From: Rutpela maculata | Taxonomy: Eukaryota > Arthropoda > Insecta > Coleoptera > Cerambycidae | DNA: 64,000 nt | Direction of reading: 5' to 3' | Assembly: GCA_936432065.2 (NCBI GenBank) | Contig: OW386290.2 | Span: forward strand, 54,578,843-54,642,842 | Shown: positions 1 to 9,608 of the stretch, piece after piece | Numbering within the stretch: the first letter of the stretch is position 1 | How the letters are laid out: each line of letters begins with the position of its first letter | Translations under genes and position numbers: made by a program | The notes under the pieces: model-generated | Database searches by the model: none | Seen by the model: only the letters and a program-made list of their open reading frames with translations | What the model was told of the DNA's origin: nothing

Positions 1-737
1 GATCTAAGTGTTAATTTCCTCAAAGACCAACTGAAAACTATATCAGGTAAATAAAAAGGAAAGATCTACGGTGTGGCAATCGTATATCGTATTTTCATAA
101 ATAGCAGTTTAACTAAATATTTCTGTTTCAATTTTTATACATATTTGCATTTTAATATATAGAAAAAAATGTTTTTATCTTTATCTTTTTATCTTTAGTT
201 AAATTATTATTATATTATTATTATTATTATATATTCACTTCCCAACTAAACCATCCTGTTTAAACATCAATCGATCTATATTGTCCGATATCGCAAGCAT
301 TCTTTTGTGTTTCCCTTTTATGTACTGCTACCTACATCTTACCCGAGTCTGGTTAAGGAAGGGTTTACTCTGCTACTCTGCTCTCGTTTACTTGAAGGGT
401 AGCTGAGTCGTGGTTCGAATTTAGAAATACAGAAAGATATCAGTAGCGTCAATAACAAAGATAAAAAATTATCTTTGTTGTATGCTATTATACAAATTTG
501 CTACGACTTAGGCTTATTATCAAAGATATTTAAACAAAAGTTAACATTTTTTGACTTATTCAATTATGTACTTACATAGAAACTATAAAAAATATATTAA
601 ATAAATAAAATCTATTAAATAAATGTATAAATATAGTGAATGATTTAGAAAATATATAAAGTTATAAAATTTAACTTTTGGTTGTTGGTTTTGGTTATAA
701 AGTGATGGTAAAAAACATTTGAATGTATCGATTTTAT
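1..737. other. AT-rich intergenic stretch, no gene recognised
   Basis: Low-complexity AT-rich sequence with short TTA/ATT runs (around 205-235). I see no open frame with family motifs, no terminal repeats and no RNA gene. Confidence 0.6.
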
Positions 738-1955
738 AATGAGGTGGGGGTAGTAATGGGGGTGACTAATGCCTTTTTTTTGAGACATTATCTTCTCTCT
801 CTTGTATACAGGGTGTTTCAGCTAAAAGTCCCCGGGTTATTATCTCATAAAATAATAAAGATACTTAAAATTTGTAAATCGCGTATAATTGTCACCAAAA
901 AAGGTCTTAAATAACTGCGGTTAGAATTGTTCCTTCGCAGTGCACAGAGATGGCGCTGCGGTGAGAAATTATTTTTCGATGGCTAGAACCTTGAAACATG
1001 ATTCATACGATTAATGAATAAATTGTAAATAATTTTGACTATGTAAAAAATTTTGTAAATACCAGCCGTTTTGGAGCTACATGAATTTTTTTCTCCATTT
1101 TTTTGTCTCTGTAAATTTATGAAAACTTCTGTAACTTTTCTGTTTATCATTTTAGAACACCAATTATTTAGAACTGTTATCTTATTATATTCCACTAATT
1201 TTTAAAATTTGAAATTAGTAAAAATTTTCAAAATATGTAATAATATAAGAAGTATGGAATATATTAAGATAAAAGTTCTAAATAATTGGTGTTCTAAAAT
1301 GATAAACAGAAAAGTTACAGAAGTTTTCAAAATTTACAGAGAAAAAAAAATGGAGAAAAAATTCATGTAGCTCCAAAACGGCTGGTATTTACAAAATTTT
1401 TTACATAGTCAAAATTATTCACAATTTATTCATTCATCGTATGAATCATGTTTCAAGGTTCTAGCCATCGAAAAATAATTTCTCACCGCAGCGCCATCTC
1501 TGTGCACTGCAAAGGAACAATTCTAACCGGAGTTACTTAAGGCCTTTTTTGGTGTCAATTATCCGCGATTTACAAATTTTAAGTACCTTTATTATTTTAC
1601 GAGATAATGACCCGGGGACTTTTAGCTGAAACACCCCGTATACTAAATACTAATTTTATGGACTCTTACCTGCTTGAATTACCTATTTACCCCCCAATCC
1701 TTCAACAGAATAAGATGAAAATATAATCTAATTCCAGATTTCGTTAAAATACATACTAAATTTAAAGTCAATATCTTACACGGTTCCAGAGTAATCATGC
1801 GCACAAAAAAAGTTACAGACATACAGACAGAATTTTCTTTTGTTCAAACTTAAAATCTCGACGTTTCATGACATTCTAAGCCTATGTGAACAATAAAAAT
1901 TAAAAAAAACTTTTTTGTTGTTACTATATTTCCACTGGAATTGGAAGTAATTTTA
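738..1955 (-). repeat. ACTTCCACATCC-family repeat, copy 1, split by a foldback element
   Basis: Read on the minus strand, 1640-1955 matches the head of the copies at 17929, 19097 and 39826. It has the ACTTCC...GGAAGT start near 1950, then the CATGAAACGTCGAGATTTTA block, the CTGTCTGT block and the GGAACCGT..AAGATATTGACTT block. Segment 738-806 matches the following part of the same family (the AATGCC...GAGACATTA block). The two halves are separated exactly by the 809-1638 element, so this is one older copy with a younger insertion. No coding capacity is visible. The class is unknown; the family appears to have inverted ends (see 39826-41485). Confidence 0.75.
809..1638. mobile_element. Foldback/MITE-like element with ~390-bp inverted arms, TA target site
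   Basis: The left arm beginning CAGGGTGTTTCAGCTAAAAG is repeated inverted in the right arm ending CTTTTAGCTGAAACACCCCG, and similarity continues through almost the whole element to a centre near 1223. The TA dinucleotides at 807-808 and 1639-1640 flank it, as expected for the IS630-Tc1/mariner superfamily. Removing the element with one TA restores a continuous copy of the surrounding repeat. There is no transposase; the short open frames on the arms are not conserved in kind and are chance. It must be moved by a transposase from elsewhere. Confidence 0.85.
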
Positions 1956-2094
1956 CTACAAGTTTTAATCTTTGGTATAAAATACACACCGTTTATTAAC
2001 TATAATAGTCCAATATAACATCAAAACGTATAAACTGTGTGAAATATATTTCCAGTGGTTTAAAAATGATTTTAGTATAACTGGCGTAAAAATT

Positions 2095-2335
2095 CTCTCT
2101 TTGGCGGTTTGTTGAACCTTTTATATAATTGTTGCACATTCATAGAATACTCTTCGCAGGTTTCTTGTAAATAATGTTAGTTATGAACATTCTAAATTTT
2201 GTGATACCAACTTTGTTGGTGAAACACTCGTATAAAAATATATTTAAAAAACATCCAACCTGTTACGACCCTTGGATTGCAAGGCAAAACTTTAGTCACT
2301 GGACCATTATACAACTACAAAAAATTGAATGCCTG
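2095..2335 (-). mobile_element. Degenerate SINE-like repeat, copy 1
   Basis: This matches the sequence at 28215-28445 over more than 200 bp, including the shared stretch TTTATATAATTGTT, a CTTTTCGCAG-like block and TTGTAAATAATGTTA. The better preserved copy has tRNA-like A and B boxes on the minus strand. Here the equivalent head (near 2265-2330) still shows CAATCCAAGG, but the boxes are eroded. An old non-autonomous retroposon is the likeliest reading. Confidence 0.55.
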
Positions 2336-2456
2336 TAAATTATTGAAAGAAAAGTTGATGTAATCTGAAGAAAATATCTCAGTTAGTTATGAGGCTTTCA
2401 AAAAAATATATATTGGAAACTCCAAAATATCTAATAAACAACGGCATACAAGACAG

Positions 2457-3245
2457 TAGTGATGCCGCCGAGATGAGACATTTCTCGTCTCGAAAAATCG
2501 AGACGAGACGAGATTTTTAAAGTCGAGATCTCGCCGAGACGAGACGAGATGGAGAATTTCCCGACTTTTTTTTATTGTAAAATTCTTCTACATTTAACCT
2601 TCAAATGAATAATATAAACTTGAATTAAATTGAGAATATAAATATTTACAAAAATTAATAATACAGACTCGTCAATCACGTGTGTATCGTATTACGCCCT
2701 ACCATTTTTTACTGGTGCTACGTCTTGGAAATGAATATAATTTAGGCAAGTGTAATGTTGCCGACTTCCGTATTTCTTAGAAATGGTTGTTCCAAATTTT
2801 TGTAATTAATCTTATATATTTACTTACTATAAGTATAATACGAACTTGATTAATTTAAATTATTAAATCTTATATCTTCTTAGAGTATACGGTATAGAGG
2901 CAAAAAAAAAGAATCTTAAAATATGGAGAAAATTAAAATTCACAATATTTCAAATAGTTCTTTTAGTTATCCGGTACGTTTCAAAATTAAACAAAAGTCA
3001 AATATTCATATACATTGAAGTGTAACTTTATAAATTAAATAAATAGAGATTTCATGTGTGAAAAAAAGGAAAAAAATGGGAAATTTCACATTTGTCGAGA
3101 CGAGACGAGATCTCGACCTCGAGACGAGATTTTGGTTAGACGAGAATACGCCGAGGCGAGAAGGCTGACAGATCTCGTCCCGACAATGTCGAGACGAGAC
3201 GAGAAAAACAAATTTCTCGACGCGATGAGTCTCGCGGCAACACTA
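2457..3245. mobile_element. hAT-type non-autonomous transposon (789 bp) with perfect 8-bp target duplication
   Basis: The ends are TAGTGATGCCGCCGAGA and its inverted partner TCTCGCGGCAACACTA. The flanking octamer CAAGACAG occurs at 2449-2456 and again at 3246-3253; an 8-bp duplication is the hAT signature. Multiple GAGACGAGA/TCTCGTCTC repeats crowd both subterminal regions (2470-2560 and 3095-3235), as expected for hAT transposase binding sites. The interior is AT-rich with no transposase. The open frame across 3054-3398 is created by the subterminal repeats and is not a gene. Confidence 0.88.
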
Positions 3246-3253
3246 CAAGACAG

Positions 3254-3863
3254 GTTTGGATTATTGTATCAAAACCAGTGCACGAATCAAACAGCTTATA
3301 AACATATTTGTGAAACATTTATAAAATGTTATATACAGTGTTTAAAAATATATCCCTACTATACAAATATCACAGGTCTGCGTATAAAGAGGTCATGAAT
3401 GTTGTTGGGCAACTGAGGGTCATTTTCGAAGTAATTTTTCGCGCTGAATCCGAATCTGGCTTCAGAATTGGCCCATCACGTCAGGATTTTGAAATATTTG
3501 AGGGTAAGTACTCAAAAAATGTTTTTTTTTTTTGGCAGCTTAACCAATACATTTGCGAGAGAGATTTTTTTTTTAGCTTTAAATCTTGATTCGTTTGGAG
3601 TCGTTTGGTGTTTTTTGGTTCAGCTCGTTATCTGGGAGTAGTGAAATTTCCACGTATCAGATTTCATGTAATCTGCAAAAATTTGAAATTACGGCGCCAT
3701 TTTGGGTTCACCATTTGAAATTCTTAACTTTTAGTATAAGACACCTTACACTAGATGTAGCTTGATGAAACTATCGGCCCACCACCGAGCCAATCGAGAG
3801 TAATGATTGTACAAACATAAAAAAATACATGCCGGTCGAATTCAGAACCTCCTCTTTTAAATG
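3254..3863. other. Unassigned sequence with a repeat-like tail
   Basis: 3254-3590 is AT-rich with no recognised content. 3592-3890 read on the minus strand (ACCGACTTCAAAAACATTT, then a GAGGAGGTTCTGAATTCGAC block) resembles a dispersed sequence common in insect genomes, but I cannot classify it. No gene is seen. Confidence 0.45.
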
Positions 3864-4703
3864 TTTTTGAAGTCGGTTAAAAAGGTATTGTAGAAATAAA
3901 AGCTTCTAGACGTGCCTGTCACCGAAACTGTACAACTTATACGTCTCCGACTTCCCAAAGTTCTCGAATACGAACCTTGCCAAGTACACCGATGACACAG
4001 CCATGTACGCGCATTCGCAAGAGTAGCTAATATGCTACTGAATACGCACATGGCTCGTACCACGGCGTATTACAAGTGGAAGATTCAGATCAATGCCGAG
4101 AAGTCCGAGTCGATACCCGTCACGTTCACAGGAAACCGAATTCTAACACCAATTTCGATCGGGGGTCAAAAATTCTAATCAAACAGTGCGTGAAGTATTT
4201 GTGGGTTAACTTGGACAAACGACTGATATTTAACAACCACATTAACGAGAATATACGTAAGGTCTACTCCATATTCGGAGTCTGTACCCGCTCCTGGCCA
4301 GGGGTAGCGGACTTAACCGACAAAATAAAAAACTGTTGTACACGATGTTGATCAGGCCGACAATCACATACGCGGTGCCGGTGTGGTGCAGCATACCGGC
4401 CACGACAATGAGAAAACTGAAAATGTTAGAACACAAATTCATGCGCCTCATCTCTGGTGCAGACAGGTATACCTCCCCCAGAGATTTATACGCACGATGT
4501 CACGACATGACCCCACTAGCAGACTACGTCCAAGAAATCTCCCAGAAATTCTATCCATTCAAACTGGGCGATAGTCCGCTTAACCGCAACATAACCCGAA
4601 TTAGACAGCATAATGCCATACTTTTCGATATAAGACACCCCCCTGCCATACCAGACGTTGCCTATTTTCAACACTTCCACTACTACAACTTATCACTATT
4701 CTA
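3864..4703 (+). pseudogene. Jockey-type non-LTR reverse transcriptase, 3' fragment, frameshifted
   Basis: Several frames together encode the second half of a Jockey-clade reverse transcriptase. A YTDDTAMYAHS segment near 3985 is the catalytic YxDD box (usually YADD). It is followed by a conserved WK.xINxxKSE-type block, then YLWVNLDKRLIFNNHI and IRPTITYAVPVW (thumb and C-terminal region), and a tail ending LSLF at 4704. Upstream domains (endonuclease, RT motifs 1-4) are absent, so the copy is 5'-truncated as is typical of target-primed insertion. At least three frame changes and a TAG after the HSQE segment make it dead. The best open piece is 4336-4704. Confidence 0.8.
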
Positions 4704-5255
4704 AAGTTTGTCCATTCTCAACTTACATCTTTAATCCTTTGTTATTCCCTCTCTGTTTATTTTGTTCTCGTTCATCCCTTTCTGGTCTTTTTGTTCTTTT
4801 GTTCATTTTTGTCTCCAAATTCCATTTAGGCTGATAAATTTATAAAATTCCTAACTCTTTTAATCCTTAACTTTCATTTCACCACATTTTCCTGAGAAGA
4901 AGACCACCAGGGTGGAATTGCTTCGAACGGGTCTTTTCGTTGAGTTTTGTTTTCCCGTGCCAGCAATCAAAATTTAAAAGTGTTTGCGCTTGTGCTGTGC
5001 GCGAAATCGATAATTTTATTGTGTTCTTTTAGTTATTTTTAGATATTTTCATTTTTTTTTAAGTTATTGTTAGTTTTAAGTTTATGCCTTTTAAACAGGA
5101 GCTCTAACACACTCATTAACTATTGTTTATTCGAACCACACTTACCCCGCCCAGCCCTACACTCCCCACGACGCTGCGTGCCGTGGTTATCTGGCTGGCT
5201 CCGGGACAGTTTCCGGGGAGGCACATATTTATAAATTTTAATACAAATAAAGTAT
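4704..5255 (+). mobile_element. 3' UTR of the Jockey-type fragment
   Basis: This non-coding stretch directly follows the RT fragment. It has a more even base composition than its surroundings, contains GAAGACCACCAGGG at ~4900 and ends with AATAAAGTATTG near 5245, a plausible polyadenylation signal. The end of the insertion is placed there by composition; I did not find a clear target duplication. Confidence 0.5.
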
Positions 5256-6095
5256 TGTTTGATTTTTAGACGTGAGCGTCAGCTTAGTTGCCTTAAGGTT
5301 CTTCACTTTTGTGAGAGAGAAATTTTTGAGACTAAATTAACTATTAAATCAAAGTTTCACCGCAGTATTCCTGTCTTGTAGCTTGTTAAAACAGCACGTA
5401 TAAATTTATGAGGAATAAACTAGTCACTTTATGTTAAAATAAAATTTCAAATGCAGCATAAGTTCCTCTCTCCAGGGGGATGTTCTTGCTAATTATTCAT
5501 TAAAAAGTAATTTTCTTAAGCGCATTGCAAGTTTATTAAAACTTGTAATTATTAAAATGTCTTCTTAGATATGTAAATTATGCTTTAAGATATTTATTAA
5601 AAAGAAAATGAAAGCGTAGTTTGTTTAAATTTCCTGAAGCGTAAGGCGAGTTAAGAAAAGTTGTGTTATTACATTACGTCTATTTAAGGAAAGTCAAATC
5701 GGTGTCTACCAGTGTAATTTATCCTCATTAATACGGTAATTTTATATTTAATAATGCAACTCATTTATAATACGCGGAAAATTGGTGCTTATCTTCTCAT
5801 TCATTTATCACTCAAAATTGCGTGTTGTCTCTTGACGATCTATTCAAATAATGATTTTCAATATACGGGGTGTCTCAAAGTCATGTGCCAAACTGAAAGG
5901 AGATGTAGAAAATTCATTTTTCAAGTTTTTAATATGAACATGTATCAGATTTTCACTCATTAAGTAGTCAAAACGACTACCAGAAAAAGCATTAAAAATA
6001 TGATGTTTTAATATCGGTATTGGGTACATTTTTGCAAGCTTTTATTTAACTTGATTTATATGTTAGTTAGTTAGTTAGTATGTTTGGACGGACTA
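5256..6095. other. AT-rich stretch, no gene
   Basis: There is no recognisable coding or RNA gene. Near 5866 the string CGGGGTGTCTCAAAGTCATG resembles one end of a CAGGGTGT-type transposon, but I found no matching inverted end. Confidence 0.5.
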
Positions 6096-6295
6096 TTGCA
6101 AGTCAATTTTGAACCACTTAACGACGTATAATGGAACTGATATTTTGCAACACGTGTAGTTCTGATGGCAATACAATATTATGGTACCATGATAAATATG
6201 GAATCCAGCAGTAATATAATGGAACCACTTCGAGGTACGAAGTCCAATCGAGCTGAAATTTGCATACACGTATAATTCTGATGATAATACAATAT

Positions 6296-6763
6296 CATGA
6301 TACAAAGAATTAAAGGTATGACATTGCGCATGTGGGCGGAGCCAAATCGACAGTTGCTTCGTCACGCGGTGATAATTTTCTACCCACTTCCTTCGTAAAA
6401 GTGAGTTTGCCGACGTCTGTGGAAGTTGTTTTTTGAATTATTTTACTTATTTTAGTGTTCTTGCAATAACCTTTAGTTATAAAAATGCGTTGTGCATTGG
6501 CATCATGTAAAAGTGACAATATGTTTAAAATGTATTTATGCGGAGATAAAGCTCATTTATAAAGAACGATGCTTACTAAGAACACTAAGAATCTCCATTT
6601 ATTCAAAATTCCAATGAGTTCAAGCAAATTCATGATACAAATTATTTGTATCATGAGGCAAATCCTATGTAATTTAAAATCCCGCTATCACCGCGTGACG
6701 TCTTGCGCCAACTGGACCGAATTTGGCGCACTATCTATCATACCTTGTATTCTTTGTATCATG
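6296..6763. mobile_element. 468-bp TIR element with 9-bp target duplication (Mutator-like size class)
   Basis: The ends are CATGATACAAAGAAT and ATTCTTTGTATCATG, with inverted similarity extending ~75 bp inwards to CGTCACGCGGTGATA/TATCACCGCGTGACG. The nonamer ATACAATAT is present at 6287-6295 and 6764-6772. Long TIRs plus a 9-bp duplication fit Mutator-like elements, though P-type elements (8 bp) are an alternative given the THAP-like fragment inside. The element splits one unit of the tandem array, so it is younger than the array. Confidence 0.8.
6485..6630 (+). pseudogene. Possible THAP-type zinc-finger remnant inside the TIR element
   Basis: An ATG at 6485 opens MRCALASCKSDN, with two cysteines four residues apart as in the first half of a THAP C2CH finger. 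About 100 bp further on, in a different frame, is LHLFKIPMSS, resembling the conserved aromatic/FP region of that domain. The segment between is broken. THAP domains are the DNA-binding part of some eukaryotic transposases. The match rests on short motifs and could be chance. Confidence 0.35.
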
Positions 6764-7186
6764 ATACAATATTGTGGTACCAGGTAGAATATTATGGAAC
6801 CCAACAATAATATAATGGCACCCCTTTGAGATACGACGTCCAATCGAGCTAAAATTTGGCATACACGTATAGTTCTCATGACAATACAATAATATGGTAC
6901 CATGGTACAATATTATGGAACCTAAAAATAATATAATGGAACCCCTTCGAGATACGACATCCAATCGAGTTGAAGTTTTGCACACTTGTGTAGTACTGAT
7001 GACAATACAATATTATATTACCACGGTACAATATTATGGAACACCTTCGAGATACGACGTCCAATCGAGCTGAAATTTTGCATAAACGTGTAGTTCTGAT
7101 GACAATACAATATTATGGTACCATGGTACAATATTATGGAACCCAACAGTAATATAATGGAACCCTTTCGAGATACGACATCCAAT

Positions 7187-7784
7187 TAGAGATGGGCGCG
7201 TGAGTCGATTTTGACTCACGCTCACGACTTTAAACCTTTAGCTCACGCACACTCACGCACGACTGATATATGTTAAGGCAAACTCATGCACGCTCACGCA
7301 CGGAATCTTTTGACTCACGCACACTCACGAAATCTTCCGTGATTTGGTACCTTAAATATATACGCTCACGCCGTGACACGATGAAATTCACGTCACGTGC
7401 CCATCTCTGGACGAGAGTGACCCAGGCCAGGAGGGCTAGGCGACTGGCGAATGCAGTAGAGAAAGATTGCAATTACCAATTACGCAGTTTGATTTGAATG
7501 TTGCGTCATTCATCCTGTCTCCTGTCCTTTTCCCTCCCTTCTCGCGCTCGTGTTCCGTCTATCGCTTCGTTTCTTATTCTTGTCACGACATGACAGGTTG
7601 AAGTTTTAAAGCAGAGATGGGGCGTCGTGTCACGGCGTGAATATTATCTCACGCACGCTCACGCACGGGATCTATTGACTCACGCACACTCACGAAATCT
7701 TCCGTGATTTGGTACTTTAAATGTACACGCTCACGCCGTGACACGACGTGACATGGTGAAATTCACGTCACGTGCTCATCTCTA
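7187..7784. mobile_element. hAT-type non-autonomous transposon (598 bp) with perfect 8-bp target duplication
   Basis: The ends are TAGAGATGGGCGCGTGA and CACGTGCTCATCTCTA. CATCCAAT lies at 7179-7186 and 7785-7792. CTCACG/CGTGAG repeats crowd both sides as subterminal repeats. The interior contains a direct duplication: the block with ACTCACGAAATCTTCCGTGA at ~7325-7412 recurs at ~7690-7784. The ~200 bp between (7412-7612) is of unrelated, less AT-rich sequence. No transposase is encoded. It interrupts one unit of the tandem array. Confidence 0.87.
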
Positions 7785-8465
7785 CATCCAATCGAGCTGA
7801 AATTTTGCACACACGCGTAGTTGTGATGACAACACAATATTATGGTACCATGGCAACATATTGAGGAACCCAACAATAATATAATGGAACCCCCTCGAGA
7901 TAAGATGTCCAGTCGAGCTGAAATTTTGCACACACGTGTAGTTCTGATATGACAACACAATATTATGGTACCATGGTACAATATTATGGAACCCAACAAT
8001 AATATAATGGAACCCCTTCGAGATACGACGTCCAATCCAGCTGAAATTTTGTATACACGTTAGTTTGTATGTATGTTAGAATGTTTAGTTCAAATCTACC
8101 AAGTCAATTTTGAACCACTTAACGACGTACAATCGAGCTGAAGTTTTGCATATACATGTAGTTCTGATGACAACACATTATTATGGTACCAATGGTACAA
8201 TACTATGGGACCCAACAGTCGTATTATTCGAAATACGACCTCCAATTGAGCTAAAATGCGTATAAGTGTAGTTCTGATGACAATACAATAACAATTATGG
8301 TACAATATTATGGAACCCAACAATAATATAATGGAACCTCTACGAGTTTGGGCTCGTTGAATTTGTCTCGATTAGAATTCTGATCCTAGATAGTATTCAG
8401 GGTCTAATGATGAAGTCGGAAGGTGGTTGATGGATTATAAGAAATGCATAAGTTAAGACGCAACT

Positions 8466-8788
8466 AAAAATTTAAAAATTAAATTAAATGTAAAAAAACT
8501 TTTTAAAACAAGCTTTTATTATTATTTAGATGTACTAAAATGAAAAAAATAAAAATATAAAAAATTAATTGCCCTAAAAGTTTGTCGGGGGAATAAAAGA
8601 AAATAACTGTCAGCTACTTTCAATCTCTGTCAAACAAAATGAATGCCTGTATGAACTTCTCGCGCGCCACAAGCTTTTGAGACAATTAATTTTTTTATAT
8701 TTTTATTTTTTTCGTTTTAGTGCACCTAAATAATAATAAAAGCTTGTTTTTAAAAAGTTCTTTTTACATTTAATTTTTTATACCATCT
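8466..8788. repeat. ~110-bp inverted repeat with ~105-bp spacer
   Basis: The left arm at 8466-8572 contains AAGCTTTTATTATTATTTAG followed by an ACTAAAATGAAAAAAAT stretch. It is repeated inverted at 8680-8788 (ATTTTTTTCGTTTTAGTGCA, then CTAAATAATAATAAAAGCTT). It has no coding content. It could be a small MITE or paired ends of two element copies; a flanking duplication was not found. Confidence 0.7.
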
Positions 8789-9608
8789 TATCCAGGATTT
8801 AGTTTTATGCAACAAAGGGCCTCTTACTTTTCTTCACTAGGGGGCGCTGTTTTCGAGAAGTTTGCAATTAAACGTCGCGTTCCTTTGCCTATATTATCGA
8901 TCTATGTGTTGTCTAATACCTTTGTGATAATTTAAAATGGGAACTTAAAAATTATTTCAAACAGCATTTTGGATTGTGTGATGTGGTACCTCATTTTTCT
9001 AATGTGGTCTTTTTAAATAGAATAATAATATCTTAGGATCATTTGATGACCTTTATTTGTATTTTAATAAAACGGTTAAGGGTTTTTAAAAATCGAATAT
9101 ATTTTAGAAGGCAATTTAATTTGGTAGTGACATGATGGAGTACTCCCACATAGAACAAAAAAGAGGAGTAATTGAATGGATGAATAAAAATGTTAATGAC
9201 CATTGAATTGAATTGAGGTACCAACAAATTGGCCACCAAGGTTTCCTCGCTTAGACCCATTAGATTTCTGTCCATGGGGGAGTTTAGAATAAGTTTTTGT
9301 GTTTATCTAGGGCTGCGGTTCCAATACTCTAGAGGGAAGTGAAGTCAAGCATTTTTTCTTGTTTAGGTTATTTAGCTTACGGTCATAAGCTAAAAAATGC
9401 CCAAAGAAATTTTCTCTTGAACGGATGAAGATATCAAAGTAATTATTCCTTTACAGTTTTTAATGTCTTAACCTATACTACACGGTGATAATGTTTTTGC
9501 TGAATCGAATTGCTACTCCTATTTTAATTCTTTCAGCTACAAAAAAATTTGTAGACCTTGGAACATACATCTGAAATGTCAGGGTCAATGTGTCATGAAG
9601 CAAAAATA
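8789..9608. other. Intergenic stretch, nothing recognised
   Basis: Mixed AT-rich sequence. The short open frames have no motif support. Confidence 0.5.

Larger units (their letters stand above)
6100..8345 (+). repeat. Tandem array of ~100-125-bp units, interrupted by two transposons
   Basis: About ten diverged units share the order GAGATACGACGTCCAATCGA, GCTGAAATTTTGCA, ACACGTGTAGTTCTGATGAC, CAATATTATGGTACCATGG, TACAATATTATGGAACCC, AATAATATAATGGAACC. Starts of the TGAAATTTTG block lie near 6131, 6253, 6851, 6973, 7069, 7797, 7917, 8041, 8138 and 8251. A second motif, CAATTTTGAACCACTTAACG, occurs only near 6104 and 8106, so the array may be built of larger composite units. It is interrupted at 6296-6763 and 7187-7784. 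No coding function is seen; the many open frames over it are repeat artefacts. Confidence 0.85.

Noticed and set aside
2457..3398. 114-residue frame rich in Arg and Asp near 3054-3398
   Set aside because: Its charged repeats come from the GAGACGA subterminal repeats of the hAT MITE, and it runs across the element boundary.
6093..8323. Many overlapping minus-strand open frames with similar products
   Set aside because: They repeat because the DNA is a tandem array; stops interrupt most units and no family is recognised.
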